DNA of 31,642 nt from an uncultured Eubacteriales bacterium (GCA_934702115.1 CAKUYF010000002.1:1-31642), one strand, 5' to 3'; shown: positions 15,571 to 24,015, counted from the stretch's first letter. The notes: generated by a model from the letters alone, not told the origin. A program made the numbers and translations.

Positions 15571-16407
15571 TTATTCACCAATTTCTCCAGTATCTAAAGT
15601 ATATTTTTTAATCTCACTAGCCTTAAAAAATTTAAAACTTATATTATTTTCGTCATTTTCTAATCGTACTTTTACTTCATTCTTAATAAGATTATAACCT
15701 ATAACTGTCCCTATTCCTTCTGATGTATATACAGTTTCCTCAAGCTTAGGCATATTTTCAAGTATTTGAAGATAATTTTCTTCTTCATACTGCAAGCAAC
15801 ATTTAAGCTTTCCGCACGCCCCCGAAAGTTTCGTAGGATTCAAAGACATTCCTTGATCCTTAGCCATTTTTACAGTAACAGAATGAAAATCATTTAAAAA
15901 TGTAGCACAACAAAGCGGTTGGCCGCATATTCCCATACCTCTTAAAATTTTGGCTTCATCCCTCATTCCCACCTGCCTTAACTCAATTCTTATTTTGAAA
16001 ATTCCTGCTAAATCACGAACTAAATTTCTGAAGTCTACCCTTGACTCAGACGTAAAATAAAAAATCAGTTTATGCCTATCAAATATATATTCAACATCAA
16101 CAAGCTTCATTTTTAATTTATGTTCATCAATTTTTTTCTTGAAAATCATTTCCGCTTCGTGTTCTTCACATTCTTTTAAGCGTATAGATTCTAAATCTTC
16201 AGAAGTTGCCTTACGAATTATCTTTTCAGCAGGATCAAATTGTTCAAGAGGTTCTACAGTATCTTTAACAATCATAACTTTTCCGCAATCTTGTCCTCGC
16301 ATAGTTTCAGCAATAATTATATCTCCGATCTTAATATCTTCACCCGGATATATAAAGTAATGAATTTTTCCCACCTCTCTGAACCTTACTCCCAAAGCTT
16401 TAATCAT
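15571..16407 (-). CDS. ricT: RicT/YaaT, PSP1-domain iron-sulfur protein
   Basis: In Bacillus this protein (YaaT) forms the RicA-RicF-RicT complex, which carries iron-sulfur clusters and affects RNase Y activity, sporulation and biofilm formation. The 278-residue product starts MIKALGVRFREVGKIHYF and carries the PSP1 C-terminal domain. The cluster-binding cysteines are visible in GICGQPLCC and GACGKLKCC. The longest frame begins at 16428, but the SD AAGGAG lies inside it, so the ATG at 16407 is chosen. It follows holB closely, as in Bacillus. RicA and RicF genes are not in this window. Confidence 0.93.
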   Translation of the reverse strand: MIKALGVRFREVGKIHYFIYPGEDIKIGDIIIAETMRGQDCGKVMIVKDTVEPLEQFDPAEKIIRKATSEDLESIRLKECEEHEAEMIFKKKIDEHKLKMKLVDVEYIFDRHKLIFYFTSESRVDFRNLVRDLAGIFKIRIELRQVGMRDEAKILRGMGICGQPLCCATFLNDFHSVTVKMAKDQGMSLNPTKLSGACGKLKCCLQYEEENYLQILENMPKLEETVYTSEGIGTVIGYNLIKNEVKVRLENDENNISFKFFKASEIKKYTLDTGEIGE

Positions 16408-16427
16408 AAATTTTTCTCCTTTAAACA

Positions 16428-17219
16428 TTATAAAACTATACTCAAATAGCTTATAAGTAAATTTAAATTCACATTTTTCTTAATAAGCTTAGAAATGTAT
16501 GTAAGCTCATCAAGTTTTTTAACTACCTTTTCAGGATTTAAACTTAAACTTTCATCTTTAAAAGCATTTACAAAACTTTCTAAAATTGACTCTATTAAAT
16601 TTTTTAAATATATTCTATCACCCGGAATTTGAGAAATAAGCTTGAAAATTTCGATCTTGTCCTCTTTAATACTAGCCCGCATAAGCTTTTCCGCCAGTTT
16701 AAAATTTTCATTATTTATGCTCTTATTAAAATTAAAGGGGATTCGGAAAAGTTCACATCTTGATAGTACAGTACCCAAAAGACTACATGAAGATTCACAT
16801 AAAAGAATAAATATTACATTCTTAGGAGGTTCCTCTAAAATTTTTATAAAAGCATTTTGAGCTTGAACAGTTAAATAATCCGAAAATTTTATAACGTAAA
16901 ACTTATAACTGCTTTCATTGGGAAGCTTATAGGCATCTTGACGTACATACCTTATTTCTTCAACTTTAATTGAATTACTTTCAGGACATAAAATCTTAAC
17001 GTCTGGATGAATTCCTTTCTCAATTTTAAGGCAAGAATTGCAAATTCCACACGGCTTCTTGTAAGTTGAATTACACATTTCTATTTTTACTGCTTCAATC
17101 GCTTCCTTAACAGCTGTGTTTTGGTCCCTACATTCTATTATAACTGCGTGAGGGATTTTATTTTTTATAGCTAAATCGTGTAAATCTTTTAAATTTGATT
17201 CTTCACAAAAACCAGACAT
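16428..17219 (-). CDS. holB: DNA polymerase III delta-prime subunit (HolB)
   Basis: A clamp-loader subunit that helps load the sliding clamp on DNA. The 263-residue protein has the zinc-module pattern C..., CGICNSC between about residues 49 and 65, then the AAA-like core with YKFYVIKFSDYLTVQAQNAFIKILEEPP and LSRCELFRI. There is no intact Walker A P-loop, which fits delta-prime, known as an ATPase-inactive subunit. It is shorter than enterobacterial HolB, mainly at the C-terminal collar domain, as is usual in Firmicutes. A weak SD AGGGAT precedes the ATG. It begins 8 bases after darA and ends 20 bases before ricT. Confidence 0.9.
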   Translation of the reverse strand: MSGFCEESNLKDLHDLAIKNKIPHAVIIECRDQNTAVKEAIEAVKIEMCNSTYKKPCGICNSCLKIEKGIHPDVKILCPESNSIKVEEIRYVRQDAYKLPNESSYKFYVIKFSDYLTVQAQNAFIKILEEPPKNVIFILLCESSCSLLGTVLSRCELFRIPFNFNKSINNENFKLAEKLMRASIKEDKIEIFKLISQIPGDRIYLKNLIESILESFVNAFKDESLSLNPEKVVKKLDELTYISKLIKKNVNLNLLISYLSIVL

Positions 17220-17227
17220 TTTAATCC

Positions 17228-17551
17228 CTACACTTTTTCAAATCTATCAACATCAAGCACAAATATAATTGCTCCACCCGTAGTTACCTCAAAAGGAGTA
17301 TTTGTAAATGAACTTAAATATACAGGCGTGGTATTAGTAACAAGTTGCTTTCGTTTACTGCTATATTTTGAAATTATATCTATTACTTTATTTGTTTTAT
17401 TATTTTCTACTCCGATAATAAGAGTAGTATTTCCGGATTTCAAAAATCCTCCTGTGGATGCCATTCTGGTAACTTGAAAGCTTTCTTCCGTCAGTGCGTC
17501 CATAACAATAGAAGCATCATTTTTACTCATAATTGCCATAACTAATTTCAT
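17228..17551 (-). CDS. darA: Cyclic di-AMP receptor DarA (PII-like)
   Basis: DarA (YaaQ, PstA) is a small cytoplasmic trimer that binds cyclic di-AMP; its downstream partner is not settled. The 107-residue sequence closely follows the Bacillus protein: MKLVMAIM start, QVTRMASTGGFLKSGNTT (the nucleotide-binding loop region), IIGVE, and the C-terminal GGAIIFVLDVDRFE. The longest frame begins at 17566 with TTG, but the SD GGGGG falls between that codon and the ATG at 17551, so the ATG is used. It lies between the decarboxylase and holB genes, as in the Bacillus block. Confidence 0.94.
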   Translation of the reverse strand: MKLVMAIMSKNDASIVMDALTEESFQVTRMASTGGFLKSGNTTLIIGVENNKTNKVIDIISKYSSKRKQLVTNTTPVYLSSFTNTPFEVTTGGAIIFVLDVDRFEKV

Positions 17552-17610
17552 AAAATTCCCCCACAAGCTCCATATTATATTTGATAAAATTATTCACTTA
17601 ATTTCAACCA

Positions 17611-18945
17611 CTATTTTATCACATTTATCTCCTCTATTCCATAATCTAAAAGGCGCTCTTTTTCGGTTTCTCCTATTTCTTCCCCAGGCATAACTACCGG
17701 TACTCCGGGAGGACACGGACAAATAATTTCACTTGCTATTTCACCTAAAGAGTCTTTTGTCGGAACTTTTTTATTCTCAGACATAATTGCTTCATAAAGG
17801 CAAGCTCGAGTTTTGGGTAAACTCATATTTAATTCAAAATTTTCAGGAGTACCCTTACTTTTTTTTACTTCTATACTTTGCAAGGCAGTTATAAGTCTTG
17901 ACCAATCTGTATCTGTGTTAAACGGAGAAGGAATTAAAACTACGTAATTTTCATCGCAAAATTCCGGTTCAATTTTAAATTCATAAAGTTTTTCTCTAAA
18001 CTCAAATCCCGAATAACCTATTTTGTTGACTCCCAATACTATTCTTGTAGGATCTGAAGGTAATACCTTTGATGGTATAAATATTCCTTTAGAATCAGCA
18101 ACTTTATTTACTGAATTTACATTCTCTTTCAGACGCCAAAATTCCTTTTTCCCATTTTCTTCAAGCCATCCTCGGCAAATATCAAGAGATGCCATAACAG
18201 GATATGAAGGACTTGTAGACCCAAATAGTGCCATAGCCGCTTTAGCACTCTTTTTAAATTCAGACGTACTGACGTGCAACCACGCCCCGCCAGTTAGCAC
18301 AGGTAAAGTTTTATGTGCGGAATCAGCAGTTATTGACGCTCCCTGATCTAAAGGATGAAGCCCTAAAAATTTAAGATGCGAACCGTGAGCGTTATCTACT
18401 ATTAAAGAAATACCGTAACTTTTACAAATACTAGCAATACTGCTTATATCTTGGAGAATCCCATAATAACTCGGACTTGTTAAATAAACCGCTTTTATAT
18501 CAGAGCTTTGATTTAATTTTAACTTCAAGTCATCTAAATCAACTTTTCCTGCTAAATGCGACTCTCTGCACATAGTCCTTTTTAGCCATACAGGTTCCAC
18601 GCCTAATAGAGCCATCGCCCCTACCGCAGACCTATGAACAACTCTATCGCATAAAATTTTATCGCCAGACTTTGCTACTAATCTTATCATCGCTTGAATA
18701 CAAAGAGTATTTCCTCCCGAAGAAATAAAAGAACCTTTACTTCCATAGAGCTCACTTAAAGCTTCTTCAGCTTTCTTAATTATCCCTGAAGCTTCATAAA
18801 GGCTGTCAGTAAAAGGAAGTTCGGTAAAATCAAGTGAGAATAAATTAAAGTCAGATAAAAAATTCCCTTTATGACCCGGAGTATGAAATGAAGAACGATT
18901 TAAATTTTTATACTCACTCAACGCATTATAAAAATACTTTTTCAA
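17611..18945 (-). CDS. Orn/Lys/Arg decarboxylase-family PLP enzyme
   Basis: A fold type I pyridoxal-phosphate enzyme of the basic amino acid decarboxylase group, similar to Bacillus YaaO/SpeA. The N terminus has HTPGHKGN. The cofactor site is visible as DNAHGSHLKFLGLHP followed by TADSAHKTLPVLTGGAW, with the Schiff-base Lys in SAHKT. A C-terminal domain follows, with PGVPVVMPGE near the end. At 444 residues it belongs to the short form. Substrate (arginine, lysine or ornithine) cannot be decided. The start is TTG at 18945 with AAGGAG 10 bases upstream; an ATG between them is followed at once by TAA. It leads the darA-holB-ricT cluster. Confidence 0.9.
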   Translation of the reverse strand: MKKYFYNALSEYKNLNRSSFHTPGHKGNFLSDFNLFSLDFTELPFTDSLYEASGIIKKAEEALSELYGSKGSFISSGGNTLCIQAMIRLVAKSGDKILCDRVVHRSAVGAMALLGVEPVWLKRTMCRESHLAGKVDLDDLKLKLNQSSDIKAVYLTSPSYYGILQDISSIASICKSYGISLIVDNAHGSHLKFLGLHPLDQGASITADSAHKTLPVLTGGAWLHVSTSEFKKSAKAAMALFGSTSPSYPVMASLDICRGWLEENGKKEFWRLKENVNSVNKVADSKGIFIPSKVLPSDPTRIVLGVNKIGYSGFEFREKLYEFKIEPEFCDENYVVLIPSPFNTDTDWSRLITALQSIEVKKSKGTPENFELNMSLPKTRACLYEAIMSENKKVPTKDSLGEIASEIICPCPPGVPVVMPGEEIGETEKERLLDYGIEEINVIK

Positions 18946-19037
18946 ATTACATGTTCTCCTTGACTGAAATTTTTTGTTTTATGTATACCAACAATCCTTA
19001 GCGGAAACAATAGACAAAAAAGGATGTGATATTAAAA

Positions 19038-19484
19038 ATGAAAGTATCTAAGACTCAGTACAATGAAATGACAGGAAAAAGTTCTCCTGCAAGTCCAATA
19101 TGGAAAGATTTGTTCTTTGCTTTTCTGGTAGGAGGTCTAATATGCACTTTAGGACAAGCTTTAAACCAGCTTTATATGTCGTACTTCAACCTTGATAAAA
19201 AAACTGCCAGCGCTTGGGTTTCCATAACATTAATAGCTTTAAGTTCAATCCTTACAGCCTTAAACTGGTATGGAAGTATCGCTAAACATGCCGGAGCAGG
19301 AACTATAGTACCTATAACAGGATTTTCTAACTCAATAACCGCTCCGGCAATAGAATTTAAAAGCGAAGGGCATGTGTTCGGAATAGGAGCAAAAATGTTC
19401 ATAATGGCAGGTCCGGTTATAGTATTCGGCACAATTGCCTCAATGGTTTATGGAGTAATAGTTTGGATATTCGGGCTTTATTAA
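19038..19484 (+). CDS. spoVAC: Stage V sporulation protein AC (SpoVAC)
   Basis: SpoVAC is an inner spore-membrane protein of the SpoVA complex, which moves dipicolinic acid and acts as a mechanosensitive channel. The 148-residue product has about four hydrophobic helices and the family motifs FLVGGLICTLGQ, AGAGTIVPITGFSNS and the late GIGAKMFIMAGPVIVFG. The longest frame starts at 19026, but an extended SD, AAGGATGTGAT (19020-19030), overlaps that codon, so the ATG at 19038 is preferred. It stands alone: no spoVAD or spoVAE follows, and its stop overlaps the end of rlmB by four bases. Confidence 0.92.
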   Translation: MKVSKTQYNEMTGKSSPASPIWKDLFFAFLVGGLICTLGQALNQLYMSYFNLDKKTASAWVSITLIALSSILTALNWYGSIAKHAGAGTIVPITGFSNSITAPAIEFKSEGHVFGIGAKMFIMAGPVIVFGTIASMVYGVIVWIFGLY

Positions 19485-20251
19485 TGTTTATTCAGTCTTT
19501 GCCTGCAAACCTCGTACATCATTACTCCTGCGGCTACCGATGCATTAAGAGAATTTATTTTACCCTTCATCGGAATTGACAGTATAAAATCACATTTTTT
19601 CTTTATATTACTACTCATTCCTTTTCCTTCCGAACCTATTACAAGTGCTACTGCTCCCGTTAAATCTTGAGAAGTCCAGCTTTCTCCCTCCATATCTGCT
19701 CCATAAATCCAAAGTCCAAGCTTCTTAAGCATGTCTATTGAAGCGGAAATGTTATTAACCTTAGCAACTAAAATATGCTCTAAAGCACCTGCAGATGACT
19801 TTCCCACCGCCATAGTAAGTCCTACAGCACGCCGTTTAGGAATTATAATTCCATGTGCCCCTACACATTCCGCCGTTCGTATAATTGCTCCCAGATTATG
19901 TGGGTCTTCTATACCCTCCGCTATTATAATAAATGGTTGTTCATTTTTGCTTTTAGCTAAATTCAATATATCTTCTATACGGGCATACTCTTTTGCTCCC
20001 GCGACTGCAATTATCCCTTGATGTACAGAGCCACTTGCAATTTTATCAAGCATCATTTTATTTACTTCTTTAACAGTTATATTCTTTTCCGAAGCTATTG
20101 ATAAAATCGCTCTTAACGATCCTGCGTTTTCTTTAGAAGAAACCATAATCGAATCTATAACCCGTCCACTTTTTAACGCTTCTAAAACTGCATTTCGTCC
20201 TATTATATATTCACTTTTTAAATTTTCTTCTTCAAGTTTTCTTGTGTTCAA
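19481..20251 (-). CDS. rlmB: 23S rRNA (guanosine-2'-O-)-methyltransferase RlmB (SpoU/TrmH family)
   Basis: A SPOUT-class enzyme that methylates the ribose of a 23S rRNA guanosine, using S-adenosylmethionine. The N-terminal substrate-binding domain (about 1-85, YIIGRNAVLEAL) is followed by the SPOUT domain. Its three motifs are visible: AEGIEDPHNLGAIIRTAE, LVIGSEGKGM, and IPMKGKINSLNASVAAGVMMYE, which form the trefoil knot. At 256 residues it is standard. The start is TTG, with GGAGG about 8 bases upstream. It begins 24 bases after the DtxR-family gene, so it probably shares the iron operon transcript. Confidence 0.94.
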   Translation of the reverse strand: MNTRKLEEENLKSEYIIGRNAVLEALKSGRVIDSIMVSSKENAGSLRAILSIASEKNITVKEVNKMMLDKIASGSVHQGIIAVAGAKEYARIEDILNLAKSKNEQPFIIIAEGIEDPHNLGAIIRTAECVGAHGIIIPKRRAVGLTMAVGKSSAGALEHILVAKVNNISASIDMLKKLGLWIYGADMEGESWTSQDLTGAVALVIGSEGKGMSSNIKKKCDFILSIPMKGKINSLNASVAAGVMMYEVCRQRLNKH

Positions 20252-20275
20252 GTTTTTTCCTCCAATGAAATTTAT

Positions 20276-20674
20276 TTATAAGCTTTTCTGAGAACAGCTA
20301 TCTAATTTATTTAAAAAATTTTTTATACTTGTTATTGTTTCCAAGCTTAAAATATGTTCTGCTTTACAAGCATCTATATAAGCGATACAAGGTTTCACTC
20401 CTAAAACTTCTATTAAAAATCTACTTAGAAGCTTATGCTTTTCATAAATGGATCTAGCAACTTCCAAACCGACTTCTGTTAAAATTATCTTTCCGTATTT
20501 TTCTTGAACTACCATACCTTTTTGCTTTAGAGTATTAATGGCTTTATTTACACTTGCCTTTGAAAAAGATAAGCTATTAGCAAGATCAGTAACTCTTACG
20601 CCATCTTTATTGTTTTTCATTACATAGATTATCTCCAAATAATTTTCCAGCGAATGAGTAAGAGAGATATTCAT
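20276..20674 (-). CDS. DtxR/MntR-family metal-dependent repressor, iron-type site
   Basis: A regulator that represses uptake genes when its metal is bound. The 132-residue product has a winged helix at about 1-70 (SLENYLEIIY, LANSLSFSKASVNKAINTLKQKG) and a dimerisation and metal region (YEKHKLLSRFL, then DACKAEHILS). The pattern C-x2-E-H matches DtxR/IdeR ligands Cys102, Glu105 and His106, rather than the Glu-x2-Glu-His of Bacillus MntR, which points to iron. It lacks the SH3-like third domain. The longest frame starts at 20740, inside the upstream Cys-rich gene; the ATG at 20674, 13 bases after that gene's stop, is preferred but has a weak SD. Confidence 0.88.
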   Translation of the reverse strand: MNISLTHSLENYLEIIYVMKNNKDGVRVTDLANSLSFSKASVNKAINTLKQKGMVVQEKYGKIILTEVGLEVARSIYEKHKLLSRFLIEVLGVKPCIAYIDACKAEHILSLETITSIKNFLNKLDSCSQKSL

Positions 20675-20687
20675 TTCATCAGCACGC

Positions 20688-20846
20688 TCACTTTTCTCTA
20701 TTTCTTTTACTGCATGTCCGCGCAAAGGAACATCCGGCACATTTTGATGTTGTTTTACCAGAGCTTCTATTCTTAAATTTTGAAATTATGATCATTGTAA
20801 TTACAGCTAAAACTCCTAACAAAATTAAAATGTCTATTAAACTCAT
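20688..20846 (-). CDS. FeoB-associated Cys-rich membrane protein
   Basis: A 52-residue frame. The N-terminal helix (ILILLGVLAVITMIII) spans the membrane once, followed by a basic stretch and a short cluster CAGCSFARTC, then a basic tail. This is the layout of the small FeoB-associated Cys-rich proteins found beside feoB in many Clostridia, thought to assist ferrous iron transport, perhaps as a FeoC-like component. The SD GAGGAGG lies 8 bases before the ATG. It begins 18 bases after feoB ends. The frame of the next gene, if extended to its longest start, would overlap it. Confidence 0.88.
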   Translation of the reverse strand: MSLIDILILLGVLAVITMIIISKFKNRSSGKTTSKCAGCSFARTCSKRNREK

Positions 20847-20864
20847 ATTTAAACCTCCTCAATT

Positions 20865-23225
20865 TTATAAAATCCTTGAAAAAAGCATGGTAAATTGATA
20901 AACAAGAGCCGACATAACGTAAGCTATGAACAGCTGATACAAAACTGAAAAAATAGCATATTTCTTATTATTAACTTCTCTGTATATAGTAGAAATAGCA
21001 GCAATACACGGAGTATAAAGAAGTATAAATATAAGAACCGATACAGCACTTGGTAAACTTATCGAATTTAAAAGCCCTTGTGATACATCACTCCAGCCTG
21101 CACTTGAATAAAGCACTGAAAGCGTACTTACAATTGACTCCTTTGCCATAACTCCCGTTAAAAGAGAAACACATATCCTCCAATCATTAAACCCACAAAT
21201 GCTAAATAAAGGAGAAATAAAGTTTCCTATCTTCGCAAGAATACTTGATGAACTGTCTTGAACCGGTCTTAAATCTATTCCAAAATATTGAAGAAACCAC
21301 ACCACAACAGTGGCAATAAGAATTACCGTACCGGCACGCTCAACAAAATCTCTTGTTTTATCCCAAACGCTTAATCGTACGTTTTTCGCAGACGGCCATT
21401 TATAATCCGGCATTTCCATAATGAACGGCGAGGCTTCTCCTTTAAACACACTGTCTTTAAAAAGATAAGCGGTAAATACAGCACATATTATCCCTATAAT
21501 ATACAACGAAAATATTACTAAGGTTTGATGATGTGGAAAAAAAGTCGATGCAAACATCAAATATACAGGCATCTTCGCACTACAAGACATAAACGGAATT
21601 AAAAAAATAGATAAATTTTTATCTTTCTTGTTTTCAAGAATTTTAGTCCCCATAACCGCAGGAACAGTACACCCAAATCCCATTATAAGTGGTACAAAAG
21701 CTTTGCCTGAAAGTCCAACTTTACGCATTGGCTTATCCATTATAAAAGCTGCTCGCGCCATATAACCACAGTCTTCCAAAAGTGATAAGAGCGTAAATAA
21801 AAGAATTATCTGAGGTAAAAAGGAAATTACACCTCCTACACCTCCTATAACAGCATCTAAAACCAATTTTTTTGACCACTCTGATGCCCCTGTATAATTT
21901 AAAATCTTACTTACCGTACCTTTAGTTTGAATATTTATAAAATCTTCACATATGTTTTTTAACATTATTCCCAAAGGTCCAAAGGTAAGATAAAAAATAG
22001 AAAGTACCATTCCTATAAAACAAGGAATAGCAGTATATTTCCCTGTTAAAAATTTATCTATTTTATCAGAGAAACAAATTCTTTTTTTACAATTTAAAGA
22101 TTTTACAGCTTTTCTGTATATTTCATGTATATACATATATCTTTCATCAGGAATGATTGTATCTTTTTCTTTTTCGTAAATTTTACTTATTTTATCCCTT
22201 AATCTTTCTATTTTATCAATTTGAGAAAGAGTTAAATTAAACTCTTTAAGTATTAAAGGGTCTCCTTCAAATATTTTTATGGTTTTAAATCTACTGTTAG
22301 AAATAAACGTCTTTCCCGGATTTAAGTAATTTTCTATTTCATCAAGAGCATTTTCCACTTTTGAAGAATATATTTTACGCGTATATCTTACTTTATCTCT
22401 ATCTTTAATGCTAACTGACAATACCTCCAGTAAATTATCTATACCCTTATTCTTACCCGCTGAAATTATTACAGTTGGAATTCCAAATACTTTTTCAAGC
22501 TCCTTACAGTCTATTTTTTTACCCTTTTTTTCAAGTAAGTCCGACATATTAAGAACTAAAATTACTTTGCAATCTAATTCTAACAGTTGAGTTGTTAAAT
22601 AAAGATTTCTTTCTAGATTAGTAGAATCCACGATATTTATTATAACATTCGGCATTTCATTCATTATGTAATTTCTTGTAACTACTTCTTCAGGAGAGTA
22701 CGGCGATAGAGAATAAACTCCAGGAAGATCTATAAGATCGATGATTTCTTTGGTGTTCTTGATTCTCCCTTCCTTCCTTTCAACAGTTACTCCGGGCCAA
22801 TTCCCTACATATTGATAGCTTCCAGTTAATTGATTAAAAAGAGTAGTTTTACCACTGTTCGGATTACCTACTAATGCTACTTTATAAATCTTTTCTTTTC
22901 CTACTGCGACTTCACAGGGAACTGATAAATTAAAAGCATGTTTTTTTGATTCCCCAGGTTTTAAATCCAGACCAATTTCTAACTTTTGAGTAGGACGTTC
23001 AGTACTAAAAAGTTCCACTTCTATTGCTTCTGACCTTCTAATACTAAGATTGTAATCATGAATTTTTATTTCAATAGGATCTCCGGAAGGAGCCGATTTT
23101 ATAAGCTTAACTTTAGCACCAGCCGTTATGCCCATGTCTATCATGCGGCGACGAAGTGTTCCGCTACTACCCAACTTCTTGACTATACCTTCTTCGCCGG
23201 GAGATAAATCATTCAGGGTTTTCAT
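20865..23225 (-). CDS. feoB: Ferrous iron transporter, FeoA-FeoB fusion
   Basis: The main ferrous iron uptake protein of anaerobes, in the cytoplasmic membrane. Residues 1-72 are a FeoA (SH3-like) domain: LNDLSPGEEGIVKKL, RRRMIDMGIT. Then comes the cytosolic GTPase domain with G1 GNPNSGKT at 120-127, DLPG at 166-169 and NMSD at 225-228. A helical middle segment and the membrane part follow, with the paired Gate domains (FLPQIILLFTLLSLLEDCGYMAR and a later SIVSTLSVLY). At 786 residues this is a full FeoA plus FeoB. The ATG is preceded by an AAGGATGTG SD. It leads a four-gene minus-strand operon ending in rlmB. Confidence 0.96.
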   Translation of the reverse strand: MKTLNDLSPGEEGIVKKLGSSGTLRRRMIDMGITAGAKVKLIKSAPSGDPIEIKIHDYNLSIRRSEAIEVELFSTERPTQKLEIGLDLKPGESKKHAFNLSVPCEVAVGKEKIYKVALVGNPNSGKTTLFNQLTGSYQYVGNWPGVTVERKEGRIKNTKEIIDLIDLPGVYSLSPYSPEEVVTRNYIMNEMPNVIINIVDSTNLERNLYLTTQLLELDCKVILVLNMSDLLEKKGKKIDCKELEKVFGIPTVIISAGKNKGIDNLLEVLSVSIKDRDKVRYTRKIYSSKVENALDEIENYLNPGKTFISNSRFKTIKIFEGDPLILKEFNLTLSQIDKIERLRDKISKIYEKEKDTIIPDERYMYIHEIYRKAVKSLNCKKRICFSDKIDKFLTGKYTAIPCFIGMVLSIFYLTFGPLGIMLKNICEDFINIQTKGTVSKILNYTGASEWSKKLVLDAVIGGVGGVISFLPQIILLFTLLSLLEDCGYMARAAFIMDKPMRKVGLSGKAFVPLIMGFGCTVPAVMGTKILENKKDKNLSIFLIPFMSCSAKMPVYLMFASTFFPHHQTLVIFSLYIIGIICAVFTAYLFKDSVFKGEASPFIMEMPDYKWPSAKNVRLSVWDKTRDFVERAGTVILIATVVVWFLQYFGIDLRPVQDSSSSILAKIGNFISPLFSICGFNDWRICVSLLTGVMAKESIVSTLSVLYSSAGWSDVSQGLLNSISLPSAVSVLIFILLYTPCIAAISTIYREVNNKKYAIFSVLYQLFIAYVMSALVYQFTMLFSRIL

Positions 23226-23306
23226 TTTTGTTTACACATCCTTTACATTTTTATTTTTCAACTTTATAATTTTTATTTTTTATAAATATAATGGTTTACA
23301 TATAAT

Positions 23307-23334
23307 ATTATACTTGCTTTTTATAAAAAGTAAA
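23307..23334 (-). promoter_or_regulatory. feo operon promoter with palindromic operator
   Basis: Minus strand -35 TTTACT (23329-23334) and perfect -10 TATAAT (23307-23312), 16 bases apart. Almost the whole spacer is the perfect 14-base palindrome CTTTTTATAAAAAG (23317-23330), with flanking TT/AA extending it imperfectly. This is the expected place for a metal-bound DtxR-family dimer to block RNA polymerase; the DtxR-family gene is in the same operon. Confidence 0.6.
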
Positions 23335-23432
23335 CTTACGCTAACATTTTCTTTACTTAACTTATATTTTTAAATAACTTTTATAAATAAAACTATAAAA
23401 CTTTTACATTAATTATTTAAAAATTGATAAAT

Positions 23433-23460
23433 TAAAAGCACCTATTTAATAGGTACTTCT
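23433..23460 (-). terminator. Intrinsic terminator after the gene at 23478
   Basis: Minus strand stem AAGTACCTAT with ATAGGTGCTT (one G-U pair) and a short loop, followed by TTTTAATTTAT. Confidence 0.65.
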
Positions 23461-23477
23461 ATTAATTATAAAGTAAA

Positions 23478-23942
23478 TTAATTATTGAGAAACGACAAAT
23501 TATTTAAAATTTCCAATAAGCGAAAGTCTGTAATGATAAGATTTGTACACAAATTTTGCCAAACTTCACTTTTACATTCACCCAAAGCTTTAATTAAATC
23601 GTCAATGATTTTTTGAATTTTTAAATGCTTAGCCATAATTGTACGACCATGCATGGTTTTAATCATCACAAGTTCTTGATAAGTTTTTTGAAATTCGAGA
23701 ACTCCTTGAATGAATCCTTCTCTTTTTTGTTGCTCTAGTAAATACATAACTTCTTGACTTCCGGACATATTATTTAGAACTATACTTATTTCCTCTATTC
23801 TTTTCAAAAAGTTATCGTGAAATAAACTGGCTAAACTACTTAATTGCCTTGATTCTATTAATGAAAAAGAAATTGCTCTTTGATCTAAAAATGTTAGTCC
23901 TTTAAATTGCATATTTGTGTTTATGTCAATATTTGAAAACAT
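23478..23942 (-). CDS. Unknown soluble helical protein
   Basis: I do not recognise this 154-residue protein. It appears almost fully alpha-helical and cytoplasmic. Phe and Leu are frequent in the N-terminal third (SSLASLFHDNFLKRIEEI); a charged middle (YLLEQQKREGFIQGVLEFQ) is followed by KTMHGRTIMAKHLKIQKIIDDLIKAL. There is no signal peptide, membrane segment or Cys pair motif. AAGGAATGG is the SD. It has a strong promoter at 23986-24015 and a terminator, so it is a self-contained single-gene unit. Confidence 0.65.
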   Translation of the reverse strand: MFSNIDINTNMQFKGLTFLDQRAISFSLIESRQLSSLASLFHDNFLKRIEEISIVLNNMSGSQEVMYLLEQQKREGFIQGVLEFQKTYQELVMIKTMHGRTIMAKHLKIQKIIDDLIKALGECKSEVWQNLCTNLIITDFRLLEILNNLSFLNN

Positions 23943-23985
23943 TTATACCATTCCTTAAAAAATTATTAAACTTATCTTCGCTGTT

Positions 23986-24015
23986 ACTATACCAAATAAA
24001 TATATATATTGTCAA
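23986..24015 (-). promoter_or_regulatory. Promoter of the unknown gene at 23478
   Basis: Minus strand perfect -35 TTGACA (24010-24015) and -10 TATAGT (23986-23991) with an 18-base AT-repeat spacer, about 45 bases before the ATG. Confidence 0.7.

Noticed and set aside
18946..18955. ATG-TAA start-stop pair between the SD and the TTG of the decarboxylase gene
   Set aside because: Could act as a ribosome-stalling start-stop element, but two adjacent codons arise easily by chance in AT-rich leaders and nothing else supports it.
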